Below the pieces are notes generated by a model. The model saw nothing but the letters and a program-made list of their open reading frames with translations, searched no databases and was not told the origin of the DNA. Below, piece after piece: positions 55,161-63,862 of a DNA stretch of 64,000 nt; positions within the stretch are counted from its first letter, which is position 1, and every line of letters starts with the position of its first letter. Both the position numbers and the translations under genes were made by a program. Source of the DNA: Prevotella sp. (GTDB taxonomy: Bacteria; Bacteroidota; Bacteroidia; Bacteroidales; Bacteroidaceae); the NCBI GenBank assembly GCA_017541365.1, contig JAFXZF010000007.1, forward strand, positions 1 to 64,000, written 5' to 3'.

Positions 55161-57101
55161 ATGAGTTATTTAAAATTTGAAAAGGCACTCATGACAAACC
55201 TCCAAGAGTCAATAAAAAAGGAGGTACTTCAAACAAGCCGTTCTGGAGCTTATTCCAGCAGTACCGTGGTGGATTGCAACACACGCAAGTACCATGGCCT
55301 GTTAGTCGTTCCCATTCCATCCATCGACAACGAAAACCATGTGCTGCTGTCATCACTCGACGCATCGGTGATACAGCACGGGGCTGAGTTTAACCTCGGC
55401 CTGCACTTCTACAGGGGTGGAGCAGTAAGTCCTAATGGACACAAATACATCAGGTCGTTTGAGTTTGACAAGGTGCCGACGACCATCTACCGCGTAGGCG
55501 GAGTAATCCTGAGAAAGGAAATCATATTCCAGACCTACAGCGAGATGGTGATGATACGCTACACCATCGACGATGCTCACTCACCCGTCACCCTGAGGCT
55601 GAGGCCATACCTCGCCTTCAGACGTGCCGACGAACTGACCCACGAGAACTTCCAGGCTATGAGAGACTACAAGGAGGTGGAGAACGGTATCAAGACGACC
55701 ATGTACAAGGAATATCCAGAACTGTACATGCAGACGTCACGCAAGAACGAGTTTGTCTTTACACCCAACTGGTACAAGGGTCTGGAATACTACAAGGAGG
55801 CAGAGCGCGGATATGACTGCGTGGAGGACCTCTACGTGCCAGGATACTTTGATATCAGCATGAAAAAGGGTGAGGAGGTAATCTTTGCCGCTTCGCTGAC
55901 AAGGACACGTCCGTCATCACTCAAAAAGCTATTTAATGACGAGGTGGCTGACCGCATACCACGTGACAACTTCTACAAATCGCTGGTCAATGCCGCACTA
56001 CAGCTGCACTACCGCCAGGGAGAGGAGCGATATATACTCGCCGGCATACCATGGTTTAAGGTGCGTGCACGTGATACCTTCATATCACTACCTGGACTGA
56101 CCCTCGCCACTGACGATGACGAGTACTTTGCTTCGTGCATGAAGACTGCCGCAAAGGCCCTCAACGAATTTATGACAGGCAAGCCCCTCACCGTATCCAT
56201 CTATGAGATAGAGCAGCCTGACGTGATGCTGTGGGCTATATGGTGCATACAGCAGTACGCCAAGAAATGGGGCATAGAGAAGGGCAGCAAGGAGTATGGC
56301 AAACTCGTCATAAGTATAATAAAGTATATAGAGGCGAACAAGCACATCAACCTACAACTGATGAGCAACGGACTGCTCCACATCGAGGGAAGAGAGAAAC
56401 CCATGACGTGGATGAACAGCGTAGCAGGCGGCAAACCCGTAGTGCCACGCACAGGATATGTCGTAGAGTTTAACGCCCTGTGGTACAATGCACTGAGGTT
56501 TGGCGCCGAGATAGCCACACAGCAGAAGGACAAGGCATATGCCGAGCACCTCGAGGCAAGTGCCGAACTCGTCAAGAAGTCTTTCCAAGAGACATTTATC
56601 ACGCCTGCCGGATATCTCTTCGACTACTGCGAGGAAGGCATCGAAGACTGGAATGTGCGCCCCAACCAAATATTTGCTGTAGCACTGGACTACTCACCAC
56701 TGGAGACGACACAGCAGAAGACGGTGCTCGACTTCTGCACACGCGAGCTCCTCACACCGAAGGGACTGCGAACACTGTCACCAAAGAGCGGAGGATACAA
56801 CCCCAACTATGTGGGAGCACAGGCACAGCGTGACTTCGCATACCACTCTGGCACAGCATGGCCGTGGCTCGGAGGATTCTATATGGAGGCATGTCTGAAA
56901 GTGTACAAACGCACACGACTGAGCTTCGTACAACGACAGATGGTGGGCTTCGAAGACGAGATGATGTATCATGCTACAGGCACCATATCAGAGCTCTTCG
57001 ACGGCAACCCGCCATTCTCTGGCAGAGGAGCGATGGCATTCTCCATGAACGTGGCGGAGATACTGCGCACCATGAAACTTATCGACAAGTATAACTATTA
57101 A
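55161..57101 (+). CDS. Glycogen debranching enzyme
   Basis: This 646-residue cytoplasmic protein has an N-terminal bacterial GDE beta domain (about 20-260, VVDCNTRKYHGLLV) and an (alpha/alpha)6 amylo-alpha-1,6-glucosidase domain (GIPWFKVRARDTFISLPGL, VNSVAGGKPV-like MTWMNSVAGG, YHSGTAWPWLGGFY). It removes alpha-1,6 branches from glycogen. It begins a three-gene glycogen cluster with a GT4 and a GH57 enzyme, an arrangement also known in Bacteroides. Confidence 0.92.
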   Translation: MSYLKFEKALMTNLQESIKKEVLQTSRSGAYSSSTVVDCNTRKYHGLLVVPIPSIDNENHVLLSSLDASVIQHGAEFNLGLHFYRGGAVSPNGHKYIRSFEFDKVPTTIYRVGGVILRKEIIFQTYSEMVMIRYTIDDAHSPVTLRLRPYLAFRRADELTHENFQAMRDYKEVENGIKTTMYKEYPELYMQTSRKNEFVFTPNWYKGLEYYKEAERGYDCVEDLYVPGYFDISMKKGEEVIFAASLTRTRPSSLKKLFNDEVADRIPRDNFYKSLVNAALQLHYRQGEERYILAGIPWFKVRARDTFISLPGLTLATDDDEYFASCMKTAAKALNEFMTGKPLTVSIYEIEQPDVMLWAIWCIQQYAKKWGIEKGSKEYGKLVISIIKYIEANKHINLQLMSNGLLHIEGREKPMTWMNSVAGGKPVVPRTGYVVEFNALWYNALRFGAEIATQQKDKAYAEHLEASAELVKKSFQETFITPAGYLFDYCEEGIEDWNVRPNQIFAVALDYSPLETTQQKTVLDFCTRELLTPKGLRTLSPKSGGYNPNYVGAQAQRDFAYHSGTAWPWLGGFYMEACLKVYKRTRLSFVQRQMVGFEDEMMYHATGTISELFDGNPPFSGRGAMAFSMNVAEILRTMKLIDKYNY

Positions 57102-57118
57102 CACCTATAACTCTCACT

Positions 57119-58423
57119 ATGAAAGTACTAATGTTCGGATGGGAGTTCCCTCCTAAGATATATGGCGGACTTGCCGTAGCATCATACGGCATCACCAAGG
57201 GTCTGTCGGCACAGGGCGATGTGGAGACAACCTTCTGTATGCCCAAGCCAACAGGCGAAGAGGAGAAATTCCTCAAAATAATTAACATGAGTCAGGTGCC
57301 CATAGCGTGGCGCGATGTGCATTATGACAATATCAAGGACCGCTTCGTAGGCCATACGGCAGAGGACTACTACCGCTTCCGTGACCATATCTATGCCGAC
57401 TTCAACTATATGCAGGGGCTGGATGATATGGGATGCATGGGCTTTGCAGGCGGATACCCAGGCAATCTGCATGACGAGATCAACAACTTCTCTATCATAG
57501 CTGGAGTGCTGGCACGCTCAGAGCAGTTTGACCTCATACATGCTCACGACTGGCTCACCTACCCTGCTGGCGTACATGCTAAGATGGTGTCAGGCAAACC
57601 TCTGTGCATACACGTACATGCCACAGACTTTGACCGTTCACGCGGCAAGGTGAACCCTACCGTCTATTCTATCGAGAAAAATGGTATGGACCATGCCGAC
57701 TGCATCATGTGTGTATCAGAACTGACACGCCAAACAGTCATCAACCAGTATCATCAGGACCCACGCAAGTGCGTGGCAATGCACAATGCCGTATATCCTC
57801 TGTCACAGGAATATCTCGACATAGTACCCCACAAGATACCTAATGAGAAAGTGGTGACATACCTCGGACGTATCACCATGCAGAAGGGCCCAGAGTACTT
57901 CATCGAAGCAGCAAAACTCGTACTGCAGCGTACCCAGAACATACGTTTCTGCTTTGCTGGTTCGGGCGACATGATGGCAGCGATGATAGAACTCGCTGCA
58001 CAGTACGGCATAGCTGACAAGTGTCACTTCCCAGGATTCCAGCGAGGTAAGCAGGTATATGAATGCTATAAAAACTCTGACGTATTTGTCATGCCGTCAG
58101 TATCCGAGCCATTCGGCATAGCACCGCTTGAGGCGATGCAGTGCGGATGTCCGTCAATCATCTCCAAGCAGTCAGGATGCGGAGAGATACTCACCAACGT
58201 GCTCAAGGTAGATTACTGGGACATACACGCAATGGCAGATGCCATATACTCGGTATGTATGAACCAAGGATTCCATGACTACCTCGCGGAGGAAGGCATC
58301 AAGGAGGTGGGCAGAATAACATGGGAAAAGGTAGGACTGCGCATACGACAGTGCTACGACCAACTGCTCTCCAAGGGATGGTTCGACCACGAGGAGTATC
58401 AGCGTAACTATATTCCTAATTAA
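57119..58423 (+). CDS. Glycosyltransferase family 4, probable glycogen synthase
   Basis: This 434-residue GT-B enzyme has the N-terminal GWEFPPKIYGGLAVASYG loop, the acceptor-site HAHDWLTYPAG, and the C-terminal nucleotide-sugar site PSVSEPFGIAPLEAMQCG. In Bacteroidales the gene between the debranching enzyme and GH57 is taken to be the glycogen synthase. It starts 17 bp after the debranching gene. The donor sugar (ADP- or UDP-glucose) cannot be read from the sequence. Confidence 0.88.
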   Translation: MKVLMFGWEFPPKIYGGLAVASYGITKGLSAQGDVETTFCMPKPTGEEEKFLKIINMSQVPIAWRDVHYDNIKDRFVGHTAEDYYRFRDHIYADFNYMQGLDDMGCMGFAGGYPGNLHDEINNFSIIAGVLARSEQFDLIHAHDWLTYPAGVHAKMVSGKPLCIHVHATDFDRSRGKVNPTVYSIEKNGMDHADCIMCVSELTRQTVINQYHQDPRKCVAMHNAVYPLSQEYLDIVPHKIPNEKVVTYLGRITMQKGPEYFIEAAKLVLQRTQNIRFCFAGSGDMMAAMIELAAQYGIADKCHFPGFQRGKQVYECYKNSDVFVMPSVSEPFGIAPLEAMQCGCPSIISKQSGCGEILTNVLKVDYWDIHAMADAIYSVCMNQGFHDYLAEEGIKEVGRITWEKVGLRIRQCYDQLLSKGWFDHEEYQRNYIPN

Positions 58424-58464
58424 TTTTCAATATTTAATATTCAATCTTCAATTATATAAAGGAC

Positions 58465-59835
58465 ATGAAAACGATTTGTTTATATTTTGAGATTCACCAG
58501 ATAATACATCTCAAGCGTTACCGTTTCTTTGACATCGGTACTGACCACTACTATTACGACGACTATGAGAACGAGCGTTCTATATCATACATAGCAGAGC
58601 ACTCGTATATGCCTGCGCTTAATGCACTACAGGAGATGATACAGCAGAACGGCGACTATTTCCGCGTAGCATTCTCATTGTCGGGCGTCGGCATGGAACA
58701 GTTGGAGATGCACGCACCACAGGTGCTGGAGAAACTGCAGGAACTCAACGAGACAGGTTGCGTAGAATTTCTCACCGAGCCCTACTCACACGGTCTTGCC
58801 GGACTCGCTAACGAAGAGAGTTTCAAACGCGACATCGAGAAAATGTCTGACAAGATACAGGAGTACTTCGGCAAGCGTCCTACCGTGATGCGCAACTCAT
58901 CACTCATATATACCGATGAGATAGGTGCACAGGTAGCAGCACTCGGCTATAAGGGTATGCTCACCGAGGGTGCTAAGCACGTGCTGGGATGGAAGTCACC
59001 ACACTTCGTCTATAACTGCAACATGGCACCCAACCTCAAACTCCTATTGCGTGACGTCAGTCTGTCTGACGACATATCACTGCGCTTCAGCAATACAGCA
59101 TGGGAGGGCTACCCACTCTTTGCTGACACCTATATTAATAATATAGCATCATGTCCTGAGGCTGAGCAGGTGGTAAATATCTTCATGGAACTCTCAGCAT
59201 TGGGCATAGCACAGCCACTGTCAAGCCATATTCTTGACTTCCTCAAGGCACTCCCTGCATGCGCCAAGGAGAGAGGACTCGAATTCCTCACCCCATCACA
59301 GGTGATGGACAAGTACAACAGTGTGGGCGCCATCGACGTACCCGAGTCACTCTCTTGGGTGGACGAGGAGCGCGACTGCTCTGTATGGCTGGGCAACCAG
59401 ATGCAACGCGAGGCATTCAACAAGCTCTACTCCGTAGCCGACCGTCTGCTCATCGCCAAGGACCCACGCCTGCTACAGGACTGGGACTATCTGCAGGCAT
59501 CAAACAACTTCCGCTTCATGACCACCAAACCAAGCAACTGGAATATCGACCGTGGCATATACGACGGACCTTTTGACGCCTTCACCAACTACATGAATAT
59601 CCTCGGCGACTTCATTTCACGTGTGCGCACGCTCTATGGCGGCATCGACAATGAGGAACTCGAGAACATGCTCACCACCATTACCAACCAGGGTAAGGAG
59701 ATAGAGACCAAGGATAAGGAGATAGAGCGTCTGCAGGCAAAACTGGCTAAGTACGAGGATGTCGCTCCTGCAAAGGAGGAAAAGAAAGCCCCTGCCAAGA
59801 AGGCTGCAGCAAAGAAAACTGCTACAAAGAAGTAA
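58465..59835 (+). CDS. GH57-family alpha-amylase/branching-type enzyme
   Basis: This 456-residue protein is of the GH57 type (EIHQIIHLKRYRFF start, VEFLTEPYSHGLAGLANEES, VMRNSSLIYTD). GH57 enzymes act on alpha-glucans as amylases, glucanotransferases or branching enzymes; which one is not decided by the sequence seen. The C-terminus has a coiled coil (ETKDKEIERLQAKLAKYED) and then a lysine/alanine-rich tail (APAKKAAAKKTATKK), an unusual addition for this family. It is the last gene of the glycogen cluster. Confidence 0.87.
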   Translation: MKTICLYFEIHQIIHLKRYRFFDIGTDHYYYDDYENERSISYIAEHSYMPALNALQEMIQQNGDYFRVAFSLSGVGMEQLEMHAPQVLEKLQELNETGCVEFLTEPYSHGLAGLANEESFKRDIEKMSDKIQEYFGKRPTVMRNSSLIYTDEIGAQVAALGYKGMLTEGAKHVLGWKSPHFVYNCNMAPNLKLLLRDVSLSDDISLRFSNTAWEGYPLFADTYINNIASCPEAEQVVNIFMELSALGIAQPLSSHILDFLKALPACAKERGLEFLTPSQVMDKYNSVGAIDVPESLSWVDEERDCSVWLGNQMQREAFNKLYSVADRLLIAKDPRLLQDWDYLQASNNFRFMTTKPSNWNIDRGIYDGPFDAFTNYMNILGDFISRVRTLYGGIDNEELENMLTTITNQGKEIETKDKEIERLQAKLAKYEDVAPAKEEKKAPAKKAAAKKTATKK

Positions 59836-59872
59836 GAAGACAAAGAACATCTTACTGCACACATAAGAGTAA

Positions 59873-59912
59873 AAAAAAGTTCCGGCACTCTAACGAATGT
59901 CGGAACTTTTTT
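59873..59912. terminator. Bidirectional terminator between GH57 and the UbiA-like gene
   Basis: AAAAAAGTTCCGGCA (59873-59887) and TGTCGGAACTTTTTT (59898-59912) pair over 14 of 15 positions with T-runs on both strands. It serves the two converging genes. Confidence 0.88.
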
Positions 59913-59940
59913 AGCTATCAGAACTAGCGAAGCATTTGAA

Positions 59941-60825
59941 CTAAAGGTAAATAATAATGAGGAACGATATCCCCCACCCCAACACCACACACTGTGTGAA
60001 TCGGTCATGAAGCAACACCTTGGTGGGGTCACCCGTTCTCTCGTCGACAAGGGCAAGTTGCAAGTAACGTAGCAGGCCAAGTATGACAAAGGCACTGGTG
60101 AGGTACAGATAGTGCGAATCAAACTGAGCCATTACCTCAGGCGATACCGTGTACATGATGTAACACACCAGCATGATGCCTCCCGTAATGGTGAGGGCCT
60201 CATTGACGAATGTTATATTGTAGCGCTTGGTATTGTGACGAGGTGCTATGCTTGTATCCATCATGCGCAGCACATCATCACGGCGTTTGGCAATACCGAG
60301 AAACAGCGTCAGGAGGAAAGTCATCATCACCAACCAGTGACTTATCACTATTCCCGTCGCCATGCCACCTGCCAGTATGCGCAGAACAAAGCCTACGGAG
60401 AGTATGCATACATCGACTATGGCAAAGCGCTTCAGCACTATGCAGTACGCCAGTTCCATCAGCCAGTATGCGCATATCACCACGATTGTAGCATTTCGCA
60501 TCACCGTATCGGGGATGAGAAATAATATTCCCACACTCATCGCCATAAGCAGAAACATTATGACATAAGCCACGCCCACGCTTATCTTTCCGCTTGCCAC
60601 GGGACGCTGGCATTTTATAGGATGGCGGCGATCATCCTCCACATCGATGATATCGTTGAAGCAGTATATGCTCGATGCCACAAAGCAGAATGAGAGAAAT
60701 GCCACTACCGCATTACACAGCAGATGCATATCAAAGAGTTTCTGTCCGAAGAATATGGGAAGGAGTACAAAGAGATTCTTCACCCAATGATGCGGACGGG
60801 TAAGTTTTATCAGTTCACAGTTCAT
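59941..60825 (-). CDS. UbiA-family prenyltransferase (decaprenyl-phosphate phosphoribosyltransferase-like)
   Basis: This 294-residue inner-membrane protein has eight or nine helices and the UbiA motif NDIIDVEDDRRHP (about residues 57-69) with a following QRPVASG. The sequence is closest in style to decaprenyl-phosphate phosphoribosyltransferases, which load phosphoribose onto a lipid carrier for cell-wall arabinan or similar glycans. The ATG and first five codons (MNCEL) are formed by the AACTGTG tandem repeat. It is downstream of an acyltransferase and an EptA-like gene. Confidence 0.85.
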   Translation of the reverse strand: MNCELIKLTRPHHWVKNLFVLLPIFFGQKLFDMHLLCNAVVAFLSFCFVASSIYCFNDIIDVEDDRRHPIKCQRPVASGKISVGVAYVIMFLLMAMSVGILFLIPDTVMRNATIVVICAYWLMELAYCIVLKRFAIVDVCILSVGFVLRILAGGMATGIVISHWLVMMTFLLTLFLGIAKRRDDVLRMMDTSIAPRHNTKRYNITFVNEALTITGGIMLVCYIMYTVSPEVMAQFDSHYLYLTSAFVILGLLRYLQLALVDERTGDPTKVLLHDRFTQCVVLGWGISFLIIIYL

Positions 60826-60840
60826 AATTCACAGTAAACA
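60811..60840. repeat. AACTGTG-type repeat providing the UbiA gene start
   Basis: Plus-strand units CAGTTCACAGTTCATAATTC and CACAGTAAACAG overlap the start codon and first codons of the UbiA-like gene and fill the 16-bp gap to the preceding stop. Confidence 0.75.
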
Positions 60841-60841
60841 G

Positions 60842-61912
60842 TTATTTTTCCTGCAGTTTCTTTATTACGAGACGGTATATCATAGAGAGTAGTATCGTGG
60901 CAACAATATACATCACCAGACCGTCGAGGATGTCGCCATGGCGTGATATTGGAATAAAAATCTTTCGTGTCACGGGGTGAGCCACAAATATAGCAGCAGA
61001 CAATGCGCCTAACCATACAAGAGGACGAATCGCCAATTCAGGCAGTATGCGCACAAATGCCACGTGTGATGCGATAATGAATACTGGCACGAACAGCCAA
61101 CCCCAGAAACTAAGCGAGAGGAAGAAAATAAGGAGTATGGATAGAAGTAGCACAACAAGATGCACAGCATTGGTGCAGGGCTTCATCTTGCCCTCACATC
61201 GTGCCAGGAGCAGTCCCATACCGAATGGCAACATGCCTCCTATGCAGTTGTAGCGCAGGCGGTTGAGGACATCTCCTTCGGGATCGCCGAAACACATCGC
61301 CTGTAGCATGGTACACACCACCATCAATCCAACTGTCCATCTCCAATGACGACGATGAAGCAGGAGTATATAAATAAGGTATAGCTGCATCATCAGTCCA
61401 AAGAACCAGTATGGTCCAGGCCAGATGATATGGTCAGGATCTGGCAGAAGGTTGATGATCATGGTGAGTTGGGCTATGATGTCCGTCCATGCCCAGTGGT
61501 GCCTGCCTGGCGTCATCCAGTCAACCATAGCAAATACTACAAAACCCAGGAGCATCATGGGAAACAGTTTCATGAAGTGCTTCCAGAGAAACCGTCTTCT
61601 CCCTTGTCGGCACGCCATACCCTCAAGAGTCGGCTCGCCGGGGGTCTCATACTTCTTCACTAGTCCATATCCTGAAAGGAACAAGAATATGGGCACCCCG
61701 TAATGGCCAAAGAAGGAGAACAGTTGAAGGATGAGGGTTGAAGGTTGAAAGTTCATGAATTCTGCCAACATACGGTCAGCGTTGCCCTGGGTGAAGGTAT
61801 ATTCATTCTCCTTCACCATAGGTCCCAGCCAATGGAGGTAGTTGTGCATGAAGATGCCCACTATAGCCATGCCACGCAGGGCGGAGCACTGTGCCTTACT
61901 TAAGAGTATCAT
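60842..61912 (-). CDS. Acyltransferase 3 family membrane protein
   Basis: This 356-residue membrane protein has about ten helices and the Acyl_transf_3 N-terminal pattern (SALRGMAIVGIFMHNYLHWL with the conserved histidine). Members add acetyl or succinyl groups to sugars of LPS, capsule or peptidoglycan. The segment NFQPSTLILQLF (about residues 53-65) is encoded by a GGTTGAAG tandem repeat (61723-61760) that appears to have entered the gene. It overlaps the end of the EptA-like gene by 17 bp. Confidence 0.87.
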   Translation of the reverse strand: MILLSKAQCSALRGMAIVGIFMHNYLHWLGPMVKENEYTFTQGNADRMLAEFMNFQPSTLILQLFSFFGHYGVPIFLFLSGYGLVKKYETPGEPTLEGMACRQGRRRFLWKHFMKLFPMMLLGFVVFAMVDWMTPGRHHWAWTDIIAQLTMIINLLPDPDHIIWPGPYWFFGLMMQLYLIYILLLHRRHWRWTVGLMVVCTMLQAMCFGDPEGDVLNRLRYNCIGGMLPFGMGLLLARCEGKMKPCTNAVHLVVLLLSILLIFFLSLSFWGWLFVPVFIIASHVAFVRILPELAIRPLVWLGALSAAIFVAHPVTRKIFIPISRHGDILDGLVMYIVATILLSMIYRLVIKKLQEK

Positions 61913-63791
61913 AATCCACCTTATTCTTTATGATGCGTTTTCTATTTTCGTCGTACTGCGGCGACAGGAGGTCGTACTTTGGGTTGTAGTACGGCGTATG
62001 TATGCCCGCCAGCCCCAGCAGCATGTGCGACAGGGCATCAGTCATATAGCGCTTACTTTTCGCTCCCCTTATAGCATTATATACATCCCTATGGCGCGCC
62101 CTGTACTTGGGAGAGCAGTATATCCACATCGGTATGCGAAACTCCTCATCAGCCAGTCTCTTATCGATAACGGCATCATGCATCCTGCCACAGAAGTGCC
62201 GTGCACCAGGACCAAACACTTCCTCGCCATGATCAGATATGTATATCACTATGGCGTCCTTATCCTTGAAGCGATCTATAATCTGGTTTACTACCGAGTC
62301 ATTATACCACACGGCATTATCATAGTCTGCCATCATCTTTCGCCTCTTCGCTGGCATGTCCATATCATTAGGGTAACAGTCGGCACCCCATCGTTTCTTG
62401 GAATTAGGACAGCGTGTGCGATAGTTCACATGCTGACCCATCAGGTGGAAGATGGTGAGAGCACCCACCTGACCTCCTCCTACAGGGTAGGAATTAAGGC
62501 CTTCGTAGCCCATAGGGCGTTTCGTAGGAGCCGCAGGCTCCGTTTCGTTTTCGTTAAGATTGTCCCAATCTTGCAACAACCCTTCGTCAAAGACATGGAG
62601 CTTGTCGTTGCGCACATCAAACTGCTCGGCTGAGAGCTTCTCGTTGTTTATAAAGAAACCGCCAGAGAAATCATACACCGCCTCCTTGGCTTGTGGCAGA
62701 AACTGGTTGGTGAGGAATGTCACCCTGTAGCCTGCCTTACGAAACAGTTGGCAGAACAACGGATAGTCGCACCAGTCACCACTGTCACCCACGCAGTAGG
62801 TCGTCATCAGGTGTTTGAATACGAAGCTCGTAAGATTCCAAGGCGCTATAGCATCATCCATCTTGGTGAGCAGTCGCGATTTCTCCAGTTTCACCTGCTT
62901 TGGCATGTTCTTCTTGTCATAGCCATATAGCTGTGCATGGCGTTTGTTGAAACTCTCACCTATTATGAGCACTATGTTCTGGCTCTTGAAGTCGCACGAA
63001 TCGACCTTAGCCTTCGTGTCAGCAGTACGTATCAGTATGTCAAGCTGTTTTGCTATCAGCTGGTTGCTTCGTATGGCAAACACCAATCGCATCGGCGGCT
63101 GGTACATCTCCGTATGAGGGTGGTAGGCAAGCGAGTGCTCCACCTCGCCTATCGTCTTCATCGACATCGTCTTCTGGTACAGCGCCTTATTCTCGTATGA
63201 CTGAGGATAAAAAGCATAAGCAAGGAGGGCGAGGATGACGGCATCAACAATCAAGCGAACCCCCAGACTAACCCGTAACCCCTGCATTTTGCTCCCCACA
63301 TATTGTCCCCCTCTCTTCAAGAAAGGGGCTAGGGGTGAGTCTATGATTGCATGCACCAACGGCACCAGCATTATTATACCCACCTCCGTCAGCAGTATTT
63401 CAGGCGAGAGATAGCTTTGGAAAAACTCTGAAGCCTCACCAGAGTTGGTCTCGCCCACAAGCAGTAGCATGGAGGGATTGATCGTGGTACCAAACTTAAC
63501 AAAGCAGAAAGTATCAATGATGTAAAGCGGGTATATAACGCAGTATATCAGAGCTTTAACGACAGTGCGCAAAGGAAAACTTTTAACCCTTGCAGGCACC
63601 AAACATACAATGGCTGATAGAAGATACACATCCACAAACAACTCCCATGGAGCATTCTCATACATGTGTGCCCCCTTCCAATTAGGCACCGTCACTATGC
63701 TGCTCACTATACCCAGCAGGTACATGAACAGGAAAAATCTTGTTGCTATAGGACGTAGTAACAACGGCATAGTGGTTGCAAAATTAGGCAT
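61896..63791 (-). CDS. Phosphoethanolamine transferase-like (sulfatase fold) membrane enzyme
   Basis: This 631-residue protein has about five N-terminal helices and a C-terminal alkaline-phosphatase/sulfatase-fold domain: the nucleophile region IIGESFNKRHAQLYGY with S280 in place of the usual threonine, and the metal site YISDHGEEVFG with a later HxxG-type region. It resembles EptA/CptA enzymes that move phosphoethanolamine onto lipid A or core sugars in the periplasm. Residues 151-166 (DSPLAPFLKRGGQYVG) come from an inserted palindromic repeat (63300-63345). It shares an operon with an acyltransferase and a UbiA-like enzyme. Confidence 0.85.
   Translation of the reverse strand: MPNFATTMPLLLRPIATRFFLFMYLLGIVSSIVTVPNWKGAHMYENAPWELFVDVYLLSAIVCLVPARVKSFPLRTVVKALIYCVIYPLYIIDTFCFVKFGTTINPSMLLLVGETNSGEASEFFQSYLSPEILLTEVGIIMLVPLVHAIIDSPLAPFLKRGGQYVGSKMQGLRVSLGVRLIVDAVILALLAYAFYPQSYENKALYQKTMSMKTIGEVEHSLAYHPHTEMYQPPMRLVFAIRSNQLIAKQLDILIRTADTKAKVDSCDFKSQNIVLIIGESFNKRHAQLYGYDKKNMPKQVKLEKSRLLTKMDDAIAPWNLTSFVFKHLMTTYCVGDSGDWCDYPLFCQLFRKAGYRVTFLTNQFLPQAKEAVYDFSGGFFINNEKLSAEQFDVRNDKLHVFDEGLLQDWDNLNENETEPAAPTKRPMGYEGLNSYPVGGGQVGALTIFHLMGQHVNYRTRCPNSKKRWGADCYPNDMDMPAKRRKMMADYDNAVWYNDSVVNQIIDRFKDKDAIVIYISDHGEEVFGPGARHFCGRMHDAVIDKRLADEEFRIPMWIYCSPKYRARHRDVYNAIRGAKSKRYMTDALSHMLLGLAGIHTPYYNPKYDLLSPQYDENRKRIIKNKVDYDTLK
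63300..63345. repeat. Palindromic repeat inserted in frame in the EptA-like gene
   Basis: CCCCTCTCTT (63308-63317) and AAGAAAGGGG (63319-63328) form a 10-bp stem with one mismatch and a 1-nt centre, followed by CTAGGGGTGAG. The sequence looks like the CCCCTAGCCCC-type dispersed palindromes common in Bacteroidetes intergenic DNA. Translated, it gives the LAPFLKRGG segment. Confidence 0.75.
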
Positions 63792-63849
63792 TTTTTTTTA
63801 ATTTATGAAATTAAAATATCAAAAGATTAGGAAATTGAAAAAAAATAAT

Positions 63850-63857
63850 TACTTTTG
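63850..63857 (+). promoter_or_regulatory. -7 promoter element just before the final acyltransferase gene
   Basis: TACTTTTG lies 5 bp upstream of the ATG at 63863, so the transcript would be leaderless or nearly so. No good -33 box is seen. Confidence 0.5.
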
Positions 63858-63862
63858 CAAAC

